From Sphingobacterium olei (GTDB lineage: Bacteria; Bacteroidota; Bacteroidia; Sphingobacteriales; Sphingobacteriaceae): a stretch of DNA of 64,000 bases. The notes beneath the pieces are model-generated. The model saw only the letters and a list, made by a program, of their open reading frames with translations, did not search any database and was not told where the DNA came from. Positions 9,896 through 18,507 of this stretch are shown piece by piece. Position numbers and translations under genes: made by a program. Within the stretch, counting starts at the first letter, position 1, and every line of letters begins with the position of its first letter. The stretch lies in the NCBI RefSeq assembly GCF_005048855.1, contig NZ_SUME01000002.1, positions 1-64,000 on the forward strand, given 5' to 3'.

Positions 9896-12800
9896 ATGAA
9901 AAAAATGAATGTATTAAGAAAAGAACGACTTGTCTTCCTCCTATTCTCCTTCTTGATGATGAGTTCGTGGGCTTTTGCACAGACTACTGGCATAAGCGGT
10001 CAGGTCAAAGACAAATCTGGAGAACCGATTATCGGCGCTAATATAAAAGTGAAAGGCGGAACAATTGGGACTACTACGGATGCTAACGGTAATTTTACAC
10101 TGTCGGAAGCCCCCGTGGGTAGTATTCTTGTAGTCAGCTACACAGGATACAATACCCAAGAGTTTCCGACCAATGGTCGGACAACTGTCAGCATTACGAT
10201 AGAAAGCGAGGATCAGGCCCTTGATGAAGTCGTAGTGATTGGTTATCAGACGGTGAGACGCCGGGATCTTACCGGTTCGGTTGCGTCGGTTGGGGGCAAA
10301 GAGCTGGCTACCGCTCCCGTTATCAATGTAGCACAGGCACTACAGGGTAAACTACCCGGTGTCAATGTTATGTCTCAGGATGGCCGACCAAATGCAAATG
10401 TATCCATTCGGATCCGTGGCGGGGGATCGATCTCCCAAAGCAATGAACCGTTAGTATTGATCGACGGAATACCCGGAAATATTGCCGATATACCAAGCGA
10501 TATGGTAGCAAGCGTGGATATCTTAAAAGACGCTTCATCCACAGCAATCTACGGTGCCCGCGGAGCAAACGGGGTTGTACTCATTACCACCAAAAGGGCA
10601 AAAGCTGGAAAAAGTACCATCACCTACAGCGGCTTTGGGAAATACAATACGCCTACGGGCTATATGGATGCATTGAATCCCTATGATTATCTAGCTTTCA
10701 AATGGGCCATGCTTGATGCGTACGAAGAGCTGGATTATGTTACGCCATTCAAGGAATTATTTGCTATTGGGGACCAAAAGGGAGCTAATACGGCCGGTAT
10801 AGACGCATATAGGAATGTCCAACCGTATAACCTTCAACAAGAACTGTATGGCAGTTCCTTTTCCCACAACCATGATCTATCTATATCGGGCGGAACAGAG
10901 ATGACTAAAATATTGGTTGCAGCTAGTTACATGGATGAAGCTGGGATGAAATTAATGTCGAATTCCAGAAGGGCCTCCGCTTTCTTTAAGATTGACCAAA
11001 AGATCAGCGATAAACTGAACTTTAACATGGACCTACGTTATACAGACAGGCGGAATCAAGGCAATGAAGGGACTACAAGTGGCGCAGGGTCTATTCTATC
11101 GTCTGCCTACCGGTTTCGTCCTATCGCCATTTCCGATATCTTGGGCAATACCGATCTACTTGCGCACGCAACACTGGGTGAAGAGGCCTCGGTAATGTAC
11201 GGTGTAACTAACCCCGTGAATAGGACTAAGGACATCGATAATCTTGCATTTGAACAAAACTTTCTAGGTACAGCAGGCGCAAGATGGAATATTTTGGAAA
11301 ATTTGAGCTATTTCAGTGAGTTAACTTTATCCCGCAGGTATACCAAAGACCGAAACTGGCAGGGAAGTACCACGGATCCCAATTTTTTTGTATCTAGCGG
11401 AACCATGGAAACTATGGATCGCGTAATCTATGCCGGTAATGCCGACTCTAGGAGAGGCGACAGATGGGGTTTACGCTGGACAAACACACTAAATTATGAC
11501 GTACTCCAAAATAATACACATCGGCTTACCATTTTAGGTGGTCAGGAGGTAACGACAGGGGGCGGTAGCGATATGCGAATAAACGCGTTACGCTTCCCTT
11601 CCAATTTCAAGAAGGAGAATGCCTTTGCGATGATGAACCAGTTTGATAGCAGCATTGCGACCAACATGACGGTAATAACCTCAGAGGTGACCCCAGGTCG
11701 TATTCTTTCCTACTTTGGTCGCGCGAACTATTCGCTCTTAGACCGTTACCTTTTCACTGCAACAATACGCGCCGACGGTTCGTCCAAGTTTTCACCAGAG
11801 CACCAATGGGGGTACTTTCCTGCTGCTGCAGTAGCGTGGAGGATTTCTAACGAATCTTTTCTAAAAAGCCAGAGCTGGATCAACGATCTGAAACTGCGCG
11901 CTTCCTACGGTGAAGTCGGTAACGATGCCATAGATCCAAATCAATGGAACCAACTTTGGATCGCAGAGACCGATCCACGTAGCCAAGGCGCTTTGAATAA
12001 CTTACTCCAGCCATCATATGACTTAGCTTCACAACAATTTGCTAACCGCAATCTTAAGTGGGAAACGACCGTCACCCGCAATTTAGGTCTCGATTTCACC
12101 TTGTTTGACAATAGGTTATCGGGTATGATTGAGGTGTACAATAATAATACAAGAGACCTTTTGATGCTCACAGATATTCCGTCTATTACCGGTTTCAACA
12201 CCAGTTATGCTAATGTCGGACAAACAAGCAACAAAGGGATAGAGATCTCCCTATCGGGTACAATTTTTTCGAATAATGATTGGAATATCAGCGCGGGCGG
12301 TAACATCAATTTTAATAATCCCAATGTAGATTTTCTTGCAGAAGGTGTTCAGAGTGCCTACGGTACACAGTTTTTGCAATCGAACCTTCCGAACAATGAC
12401 TATCTACTAGAAGAAGGAAAGCCGGTCGGAATTGTCATGGGTTATAAAACCACGGGTAGGGGTTTCTACGAGACCGGCGATTTTACCTATGATGCGACCA
12501 CAGGCAGCTACACACTCAACGATGGGATTCCAGATCTATCCCCTCAATTTGTCGCCCACCACAAAGGCGTCGTACCAGCTGGCCAACAAGCTTATCCCGG
12601 TATGCCTAAGTTTGTCGATACCGACGGAGACGGTATCATCGACACCAAAGATTATGTGGAGATTGGCAACATGACACCGAAGCATACGGGTGGTTTAAAC
12701 CTGAACGTAAGTTACAAGCGTGTTGACCTTGCGGCCTACTTCAACTGGAGCTACGGTAATCAGATCTATAACGCCAATAAGCTCGCTACACTGTATAATG

Positions 12801-13252
12801 GTAATAAAGGCGGAGGTCTTTACGGAAACAAGCTTGACATCGTTAATGACGGTTACAAGGTCTACGATATAGACGCGAATGGCGATTTAGCCCGAGTAAC
12901 GACGCCGGCAGCCTTAGAGGCGCTTAATCAGCATGCGACATTGCCATTGACATACATGCATCAAGGTTATGTAAGCGACATCGGCATTGAAGATGGGTCC
13001 TACCTCCGTCTGAACACATTGACCTTAGGATACAATATGCCATCACAATGGTTGAGCAAAGTAGGCATGAGCTCGTTACGGATATACGGCACAGTATTCA
13101 ATGTGGCTACGTTGACGGGCTATAGCGGTATCGATCCGGAAGTCAATGCGAATCCAAATATCAACAATGCGCGCTATCCGACACCGGGCTTTGACTGGGG
13201 AGCTTACCCACGTCCACGGCAATACACTTTTGGATTAAATGCATCTTTTTAA
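9896..13252 (+). CDS. SusC/RagA-family TonB-dependent outer-membrane transporter
   Basis: 1118 residues: a signal peptide ending near FAQ, a carboxypeptidase-regulatory-like domain (SGQVKDKSGEPIIGANI) at about 25-110, a plug domain with IRIRGGGSISQSNEPLVLIDG and ILKDASSTAIYGARGANG, then a 22-strand-type beta-barrel ending in the aromatic C-terminus FGLNASF. It would move oligosaccharides across the outer membrane using TonB energy. It directly precedes susD (27-base gap) and follows the hybrid sensor, so it is the importer of the pectin/xylan locus. The ATG at 9896 is the first of two possible starts, with the second three codons on. Confidence 0.95.
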   Translation: MKKMNVLRKERLVFLLFSFLMMSSWAFAQTTGISGQVKDKSGEPIIGANIKVKGGTIGTTTDANGNFTLSEAPVGSILVVSYTGYNTQEFPTNGRTTVSITIESEDQALDEVVVIGYQTVRRRDLTGSVASVGGKELATAPVINVAQALQGKLPGVNVMSQDGRPNANVSIRIRGGGSISQSNEPLVLIDGIPGNIADIPSDMVASVDILKDASSTAIYGARGANGVVLITTKRAKAGKSTITYSGFGKYNTPTGYMDALNPYDYLAFKWAMLDAYEELDYVTPFKELFAIGDQKGANTAGIDAYRNVQPYNLQQELYGSSFSHNHDLSISGGTEMTKILVAASYMDEAGMKLMSNSRRASAFFKIDQKISDKLNFNMDLRYTDRRNQGNEGTTSGAGSILSSAYRFRPIAISDILGNTDLLAHATLGEEASVMYGVTNPVNRTKDIDNLAFEQNFLGTAGARWNILENLSYFSELTLSRRYTKDRNWQGSTTDPNFFVSSGTMETMDRVIYAGNADSRRGDRWGLRWTNTLNYDVLQNNTHRLTILGGQEVTTGGGSDMRINALRFPSNFKKENAFAMMNQFDSSIATNMTVITSEVTPGRILSYFGRANYSLLDRYLFTATIRADGSSKFSPEHQWGYFPAAAVAWRISNESFLKSQSWINDLKLRASYGEVGNDAIDPNQWNQLWIAETDPRSQGALNNLLQPSYDLASQQFANRNLKWETTVTRNLGLDFTLFDNRLSGMIEVYNNNTRDLLMLTDIPSITGFNTSYANVGQTSNKGIEISLSGTIFSNNDWNISAGGNINFNNPNVDFLAEGVQSAYGTQFLQSNLPNNDYLLEEGKPVGIVMGYKTTGRGFYETGDFTYDATTGSYTLNDGIPDLSPQFVAHHKGVVPAGQQAYPGMPKFVDTDGDGIIDTKDYVEIGNMTPKHTGGLNLNVSYKRVDLAAYFNWSYGNQIYNANKLATLYNGNKGGGLYGNKLDIVNDGYKVYDIDANGDLARVTTPAALEALNQHATLPLTYMHQGYVSDIGIEDGSYLRLNTLTLGYNMPSQWLSKVGMSSLRIYGTVFNVATLTGYSGIDPEVNANPNINNARYPTPGFDWGAYPRPRQYTFGLNASF

Positions 13253-13279
13253 GCAAGATTATTTATTGAAATTTTTAAG

Positions 13280-15343
13280 ATGAGAACGATGAAAAAATCA
13301 CCTATATATATATGTTTTGCATTGACGTTAGCAATGTTTACACAGTGCAAGAACTACCTGGACGTTAATAACCCTGGCGAGAGCGATGATGCATTCGTGA
13401 CCTCTAGCCCCGAAGAGACCTACAAGACATTATCTTGGTGTTATGGCGAATACCGTACGAATGTAGCGGCTGGCGGAAATTATAATTTTCAGGATCCTTT
13501 GGGCTCAGATGCAGAGTACATGAGCGAATTTCCTACGGCAAATAATGTTATTGCCCGTCTACAACCTGAAGCTACGGCGATAGGCAGTCTGGCCACGCAA
13601 TACAACAGTTTAAATATCATTTTGGCGCGTGCCGCCCGTATCGCAGATGCCATAGAGAAGAAAGGTGTACTTGAACGAGCAGAAGGTACGGATGTATGGA
13701 CTCAGCTCTATGGCGAAGCGAAAGCCATGCGCGCATTGTGCGGCTGGGAGCTGGTACGCCATTTTGGCGATGTCCCGTTCGGTTACGAGAATCAATATGT
13801 ACAAGACTATGAATTAACTTCCCGTTTTGAAATAATGGATCAGTTGATCGCCGATCTACAAGCCGTAGAAGCCCGTATGTACAGAATCGGGCAAGGTAAC
13901 ATTACCACCGAGCGCTTGAGCCGTTCCTATGTACACGCGCTTATTGGCGAAATTGCCTTGCATGCAGGGAGCTGGCAGACCATCCGTACGGATATAGGGG
14001 GCCTGTATGGCGATGTGCAGTTTGAAACCAAAGGCACGGATGACGGGCTCTGTAAATACGCCCGTCGTACGGACTATCTAGATTATATCCGCATAGCCGA
14101 ACAATATTTAGGAAATGCGGTTAACGATGCGGAGATACGGGGTCCTGTCAACTTGATTACAACAGACTCCCGGGCGGTCAATAACCCATTTCAGGCTGTA
14201 TGGCAACATATCAACTCCAGAAGATCTAGTCCAGAATCGCTGTTCGAGATAGCCTGTGCGCCGGGACAGAGTTCGGAACACCCTTATTCCCAAGGTCGCC
14301 CCGGCTCCAATAACGGTGCCGTTGCTGTACTAAACACATTTGCAGCAATCCGTATTATTCCAGCTTTCTTTTACAACGGCTATGAAGATGGAGACAAACG
14401 GCGCGACGTAAGTATGGTCGTAACGGGTAGTGACGCAGCCACGGGTAGAGAAGCGTTGATGCCTCTAGGTGCGGGTACGCGGATCGGAGGAGGCGGACCA
14501 GCAATCAATAAGTGGGATCAGAACCGGGGCGACAATCCACTAATTCCGAACAATGGCAATCGTGCATCAGGCATGAACTATACGATTATGCGTATGGCCG
14601 ATGCGATGTTATTGCTCGCCGAGGCCAAAGCAGTGCTTGGTACGGACAATGCAGGTGCAGTCAATTTAGTTAACCAGATCCGTGCAAGAGCATTTGGTGA
14701 CAACACGCATAATATCTCTGCGCTATCCGGTGAAGCACTCCTGGATGCGATCTACGCGGAGCGAAAACTAGAGCTATTGGGCGAAGGGGATATCCGCTGG
14801 GATATGATTCGCTCCGGAAAATTTAATGAAAGAGCAATCGCCGTGCGCCAACAGATGGAAAATATGATGGCAGGCCTGGCAACCAATGGCTATTACACAT
14901 TTCCGAGCGGACGTACAATATCAAACTATATCTGGACGAAGCATGTCCAGGTAAACCCGGGCAGCACGGCTGCTGTGGTAACCCAGGAAAGCACGGATCC
15001 GAATAATCCAGCATTATACCCCGGATGGAGAGGGATATATAATTGGAACGCAGCTGCGCATGCCGCGGTTTCTGCCAAAAATTTAGCTATCAAGGGCCTA
15101 TACACCTATATCGATCCCGACGGAGCGGAAGCAGCTGCTTTGGTAGCTGATGGTTACACACGTGTCAATTGGGGCATCGCGATAAACAGCGGGACCAATC
15201 CGGCAATGTACAGAGCTGCGATCCTCGATGGTGTAGTAGGGCGTGAAACCAATGCTCCTCGGTATTATCACCCTATGCCCCTTACGGTTATTGATCAGTC
15301 AAAAGGTAAAGTTACAAACGGATACGGGTTACCCAATAGATAG
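13280..15343 (+). CDS. SusD/RagB-family glycan-binding lipoprotein
   Basis: 687 residues, longer than most SusD proteins (about 500-600). A lipoprotein signal ends at the FTQC cysteine and is followed by KNYLDVNNPGE. TPR-like helices and the C-terminal RagB-type segment (RMADAMLLLAEAKAV, ERKLELLGEGDIRWDMIR) are clear. It would cap the SusC channel on the cell surface and bind the glycan. The start may be the ATG at 13280 or 13289 (MKKS); the second fits a normal signal peptide better. It is the last gene of the unit, since a strong terminator follows 34 bases after the stop. The extra length comes from loops after about residue 540. Confidence 0.93.
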   Translation: MRTMKKSPIYICFALTLAMFTQCKNYLDVNNPGESDDAFVTSSPEETYKTLSWCYGEYRTNVAAGGNYNFQDPLGSDAEYMSEFPTANNVIARLQPEATAIGSLATQYNSLNIILARAARIADAIEKKGVLERAEGTDVWTQLYGEAKAMRALCGWELVRHFGDVPFGYENQYVQDYELTSRFEIMDQLIADLQAVEARMYRIGQGNITTERLSRSYVHALIGEIALHAGSWQTIRTDIGGLYGDVQFETKGTDDGLCKYARRTDYLDYIRIAEQYLGNAVNDAEIRGPVNLITTDSRAVNNPFQAVWQHINSRRSSPESLFEIACAPGQSSEHPYSQGRPGSNNGAVAVLNTFAAIRIIPAFFYNGYEDGDKRRDVSMVVTGSDAATGREALMPLGAGTRIGGGGPAINKWDQNRGDNPLIPNNGNRASGMNYTIMRMADAMLLLAEAKAVLGTDNAGAVNLVNQIRARAFGDNTHNISALSGEALLDAIYAERKLELLGEGDIRWDMIRSGKFNERAIAVRQQMENMMAGLATNGYYTFPSGRTISNYIWTKHVQVNPGSTAAVVTQESTDPNNPALYPGWRGIYNWNAAAHAAVSAKNLAIKGLYTYIDPDGAEAAALVADGYTRVNWGIAINSGTNPAMYRAAILDGVVGRETNAPRYYHPMPLTVIDQSKGKVTNGYGLPNR

Positions 15344-15377
15344 GTAACGTATCAGACCTGAAATGTAGGGCTATATA

Positions 15378-15416
15378 GGCTCCGAGAAGATCCCCTAGAT
15401 CTTCTCGGAGCCTTTT
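15378..15416 (+). terminator. Strong intrinsic terminator after susD
   Basis: A perfect 15-bp stem (15378-15392 with 15398-15412), a five-base loop CCCTA and a TTTT run. It ends the HTCS/susCD side of the first locus and marks the boundary to the accessory region. Confidence 0.92.
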
Positions 15417-15492
15417 CTATCTGCCTACCATTGTTTTACCGGCGCGTGTGTGCAGGCCGCGTGCGTAGCATATCGGCCTTAAGCTAGTAATC

Positions 15493-16032
15493 TTATGATG
15501 GTCGTCGACCGCTAAATTTTAGTTTCAATTTCATCATTATGTCTGTCTGTTCATCATCACCCAATTTGAAAACATGTCTATCAAATTCAATAAAGCCGTT
15601 TTTCTTATAGAAACTAATTGCTCTTGGATTTTCTTCCCAAACACCTAACCAAACATAGTCAGCCCCTTTTTGTTGGGCAACTTCCATAGCCTTTCCATAC
15701 AGGATTTGTCCGACTTTTTTACCATGAAATTCTTTTAGGACATAAATTCTTTCTATTTCAATAGCCTTTTCGTCTTTTAGTTCTGTTTGAGATGCTCCAA
15801 AGTTTATTTTCAAATAACCAACTACTTTATTTTCAGATAAGGCAAAATAGAATGCTGAATTTTCATTATTGACTTCATCTGTCAACGTTTCAACAGAAAA
15901 CCCCTCGGCTAAATATTTTTTCATATTTTCTTCGGTGTTACTCCGAGAAAATGTTTCTGAAAACGTCTCCCTGCCGATTTTTTGCAATTGCTCAATATCG
16001 TTTAATGTTACTTTGTGTAATATTATTTCCAT
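15493..16032 (-). CDS. GNAT-family N-acetyltransferase
   Basis: A 179-residue single-domain protein. The acetyl-CoA binding motif is RIYVLKEFHGKKVGQILY (about 94-111), and NPRAISFYKKNGF near 133-146 is the usual C-terminal GNAT signature. The layout resembles PaiA/polyamine-type acetyltransferases, but the substrate cannot be read from sequence. It stands alone, facing the SusD terminator, and is clearly richer in A+T than its neighbours, which suggests separate acquisition. There is no signal peptide, so it acts in the cytoplasm. Confidence 0.88.
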   Translation of the reverse strand: MEIILHKVTLNDIEQLQKIGRETFSETFSRSNTEENMKKYLAEGFSVETLTDEVNNENSAFYFALSENKVVGYLKINFGASQTELKDEKAIEIERIYVLKEFHGKKVGQILYGKAMEVAQQKGADYVWLGVWEENPRAISFYKKNGFIEFDRHVFKLGDDEQTDIMMKLKLKFSGRRPS

Positions 16033-16189
16033 TGCTGTACTATTTTTAAATAACCTTTCGTAATCAGACGAACCTCTATTTTGATGTGCCCCCAGTTCCC
16101 GGAGCTGAAGCTAAAAATGAGAGATTTTTTTAAAAGAAAAGAACTTTTCTAATCCAAATCGACAAACACAAAGGTAGGCACGTACCTTC

Positions 16190-16342
16190 ACTATCTAACA
16201 CAGGTCCTCCACTAGCTCCTGCTGCGTAATCGGCAGAAATAGTGCCGCGATCAAAACTCAAAGGTAACGAGATTATTACATTGTACAATAACGAATCGAA
16301 TGTATTATCGGATCTAATCCTTTTTAAACCATCAAAAAAAAG
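16190..16342 (-). pseudogene. Remnant of a trypsin-like serine protease
   Basis: On the minus strand, one reading frame stays open from about 16342 to 16190 and encodes YNVIISLPLSFDRGTISADY directly followed by AAGASGGPVLDSEG. The GASGGPV is the catalytic-serine motif of trypsin/HtrA-like proteases. No start codon and no His/Asp part of the triad are present, and the frame becomes unrecognisable past the motif. I read it as a decayed C-terminal fragment. Other bases in the 450-base gap (16033-16449) carry nothing I can name. Confidence 0.55.
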
Positions 16343-16449
16343 ATAAAAATATTATTATCAAACTATTAGATGAGTAGACGTTTAACTAATGTCGCAATGT
16401 ACAAATTGCATATTCTTTTCACTGTATGCGACTTAGTAAAGCCAATTAA

Positions 16450-16483
16450 AAAAGCGCGATCCTTCTTACAAGATCGCGCTTTT
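16450..16483 (-). terminator. Intrinsic terminator of the FN3/DUF5675 cassette
   Basis: An 11-12-bp stem (AAAGCGCGATC at 16451-16461 with its complement at 16472-16482), a ten-base loop and, read leftward, a TTTTTT run. It begins three bases after the stop of the last small gene of the leftward cassette. Confidence 0.85.
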
Positions 16484-16485
16484 AT

Positions 16486-16653
16486 TTACTCGTTTTTCCT
16501 TAGCTTTCCGAGCCATCCGCTTACACCGTAGCTGACTAATGCTCCTATCGCAGATAGTACAACTGTTTCTAAAACACCTCCCCATGTAATAGAGGCCCAT
16601 ACCGAACAGAAGGTACCACCCAGTGTACTGATGCGCACTTCGTTAAGTTTCAT
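16486..16653 (-). CDS. Small glycine-rich membrane protein (55 aa)
   Basis: Begins MKLNEVRISTLGGTF and has one hydrophobic helix (VVLSAIGALVSYGVSGWLG) ending in a basic tail KLRKNE. I chose the ATG at 16653 because it overlaps the end of the previous gene by 11 bases, indicating translational coupling; a longer frame to 16806 exists but reads as Arg-rich shadow. It is holin-like in size and layout, but no family was recognised. It is the last gene before a terminator. A single-pass inner-membrane position is inferred from the helix. Confidence 0.6.
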   Translation of the reverse strand: MKLNEVRISTLGGTFCSVWASITWGGVLETVVLSAIGALVSYGVSGWLGKLRKNE

Positions 16654-16900
16654 CAGCCTCCTCCTTTCTGTCCGGCTCTGGCCTCTCTTCAGTTTCTTCA
16701 CTGACATCGATGTCCGCATTCCCACTTTCCTTATCCTTCTGGCTCTCTGATTCGGGCTTTCCGTTATCCAGCACGGACTCCAGTATCCCCAAGCCCACCG
16801 CGACATATTTGATAATATTCAATGCCTTTCCCGGCAATTTAATTGGCGCCAGCAGTATCACCTGTAGTGCCTGGCTGATTTTGTTTATAATGTTTTTCAT
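16643..16900 (-). CDS. Small membrane protein with acidic tail (85 aa)
   Basis: The first half, MKNIINKISQALQVILLAPI, is amphipathic to hydrophobic and continues with IIKYVAVGLGILESVL. The second half (from about residue 47) is a disordered, strongly acidic Lys/Glu/Asp stretch such as ESESQKDKESGNADID. No family was recognised. The stop overlaps the start of the 55-residue membrane protein. The two small genes lie downstream of the DUF5675-like gene and look like one leftward unit, interrupted by repeats at 16955-17034. Confidence 0.6.
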   Translation of the reverse strand: MKNIINKISQALQVILLAPIKLPGKALNIIKYVAVGLGILESVLDNGKPESESQKDKESGNADIDVSEETEERPEPDRKEEADET

Positions 16901-16954
16901 AGTATTTAATATTTAGATATGAGATGTTAGATTTGAGATACATAACCGTTATCA

Positions 16955-17034
16955 CGTCACTGCGAGAATTCACGAAGCAGTCTTCCACTAATTACTTTAT
17001 AGATCGCCGCGTCGCTGCGCTCCTCGCAAAGACG
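16955..17034. repeat. REP-like palindromic element, degenerate
   Basis: Left arm CGTCACTGCGAG plus CACGAAGCAGTCT and right arm AGATCGCCGCGTCGCTGCG plus CTCCTCGCAAAGACG face each other as an imperfect palindrome. It resembles a dispersed Bacteroidota intergenic element of the CGTCATTGCGAG type (recalled from general knowledge). It lies between the DUF5675-like gene and the 85-residue gene. Confidence 0.6.
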
Positions 17035-17049
17035 AGAATAACAGTTCTA

Positions 17050-17090
17050 CCCCCTAGTCACTAACTCCTAACCCCTAGTCTCTAACTCCT
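17050..17090. repeat. Short degenerate tandem repeat (CCCTAGTCACTAACTCCTAA type)
   Basis: Two near-identical units of about 20 bases, each built from variants of CTAGTC and CTAACTCCT. The same motif recurs at about 19163-19193. It covers the stop codon of the DUF5675-like gene, so that gene's last codons are repeat-derived. Confidence 0.6.
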
Positions 17091-17587
17091 CGAAGACTGC
17101 CACGTCGTATTCCTCGTTCTGACGACAAAGACACTTCTAACCCCTGATCACCAATCTCCATCCAGGCCTCACCGCGTGCTACCGCATCCAGCAGTAAACC
17201 GTACAACCGCTTATAGGCTTTGGCCGATTTCTCCAGCAAGTAATCGCCGTCCTCATCCTTTTTGTAGTGGTCACCGACCAACAGACAGCCCGAGGTATCG
17301 CCAATATTGTTGCCAATATGTATATACACATACGAAAAGTTCGGGATGTCACTTATCTCGATCATGCCGCGGTGCAGAGTCGGATACCGCTTCTTATAAC
17401 GGGCATTCATACCCCCATAGGTATTTAGCTTCAATCTATATCGACCGGCCGGTATGGCCGTGCTGCCTTTGATCTTGACCTTACGGACTAAATCCTCCAG
17501 CCCATAGCAAACGAATCTGCCGTCGATATAGCATTCGGACAGGGTACTCTCCTTCCCCTGCCGAATACGTTTTACAACGATTGTCAT
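17075..17587 (-). CDS. DUF5675-like protein, YkuD-like motif
   Basis: 170 residues starting at the ATG at 17587, which overlaps the stop of the FN3 gene by one base. It opens with MTIVVKRIRQGKESTLSECY, then has IPAGRYRLKL, YPTLHRGMIEI and YIHIGNNIGDTSGCLLVG. The His plus the Gly-Cys in DTSGC resemble the active site of L,D-transpeptidase (YkuD) folds, and the whole looks like DUF5675. A peptidoglycan role is therefore possible but unproven. No signal peptide is visible. The last 20 or so residues (SLSSERGIRRGSLRGV) are encoded by a half REP-like element and a short tandem repeat, suggesting that the original C-terminus was replaced. Confidence 0.7.
   Translation of the reverse strand: MTIVVKRIRQGKESTLSECYIDGRFVCYGLEDLVRKVKIKGSTAIPAGRYRLKLNTYGGMNARYKKRYPTLHRGMIEISDIPNFSYVYIHIGNNIGDTSGCLLVGDHYKKDEDGDYLLEKSAKAYKRLYGLLLDAVARGEAWMEIGDQGLEVSLSSERGIRRGSLRGVRD
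17092..17125. repeat. Half REP-like element inside the DUF5675-like gene end
   Basis: GAAGACTGCCACGTCGTATT followed by CCTCGTTCTGACG parallels the right arm of the element at 16955-17034 (AGATCGCCGCGTCG...CTCGCAAAGACG). It is inside the coding region of the gene ending at 17075. Confidence 0.45.
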
Positions 17588-18219
17588 TAGCGTACGATAA
17601 TCGACACTGCTTCGCTCCAATCGCCAGTTCCCTTGCCATTTCGTGCACGCACCCTCACATAACAGCGGTCACCTGGTGCCAATCCTGAAATATAGTTCGC
17701 ACGGGAATTGGTCGTACGGTGCAGCTCACCCCACTCCGGATCGCTATTCGCATCCAAAGAGATAGCATATTGATATTCGTATTCCCAGGCAATCCGCAGC
17801 GATCCAAACATGAAGCGCAGCTCACCACTTACACGCCCGTCCAATAACCGTAAGTTTTTCGGAATACCCGGATATGCTGTGGATTGTGGTGGCGGTACCA
17901 ACTCAAAGCCCGAACTGGCCAATATCTGACCATCACCTTTTGCCACGGTATTCACATAGAAGGACAGCTCCTTCATAGCCTGCAGCACCAGTGCGCGGGC
18001 ATTATCCTTAGCCTTAATCTCGAGCTGACTGCCCCGTTTACTCGCGATTTCATGTTTCTCCCGGTAGTCGTTGACGATCACGGTATAGTCGTCCATTGTA
18101 GGCCGAGGTTCCGGAAAATTAAGATTATCGGTCATAGAGGCGAGCGTACGCCCGGCCAGTGTAGAAAGGGAGTAGTCATCCCATTTCTCGTAACTTTGAT
18201 ATATTGTTGCTTTACGCAT
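17587..18219 (-). CDS. FN3-domain protein of the DUF5675 cassette
   Basis: 210 residues. The N-terminal half is predicted helical (for example NDYREKHEIASKRGSQLEIK, about residues 49-68). After a PPPQSTAYPG linker near 110, one fibronectin type III domain runs to the end, with YEYQYAISLD, YISGLAPGDRCYVRVRARNG and a terminal WSEAVSIIVR. There is no signal peptide. It is one base overlapped with the DUF5675-like gene and lies downstream of the HTH gene, separated from it by the 21-bp repeat array. Function unknown; the helical-plus-FN3 layout suggests a binding or structural role. Confidence 0.75.
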   Translation of the reverse strand: MRKATIYQSYEKWDDYSLSTLAGRTLASMTDNLNFPEPRPTMDDYTVIVNDYREKHEIASKRGSQLEIKAKDNARALVLQAMKELSFYVNTVAKGDGQILASSGFELVPPPQSTAYPGIPKNLRLLDGRVSGELRFMFGSLRIAWEYEYQYAISLDANSDPEWGELHRTTNSRANYISGLAPGDRCYVRVRARNGKGTGDWSEAVSIIVR

Positions 18220-18507
18220 AACTGTATTGTTTGATGTTAACTGATTGTGTTCTTTTACTTGAGGGTGGACTTACTGGATCCATCCCTGTTTGGATTATTT
18301 CGTCGGATGGTTCCGCACGAATCTGATTTGCTTTGGATTCAACCATTTTTTTCCTCCATGTTGATAATGATCCAAAAATGTGGAAGACCATAGGGAGAAA
18401 AGATTTTTCAAACAACACCGTACAACAAACAACAACTCTAGTAGAAATGCCATACAACACCTTACAAGCAACAGGTCGGATATGCATGGAAAAATGGCTT
18501 GAAGGAT

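Noticed and set aside
16486..16806. Longer 106-codon version of the 55-residue membrane protein
   Set aside because: The extra N-terminus is an Arg-rich shadow of the overlapping 85-residue gene; the ATG at 16653 is translationally coupled.
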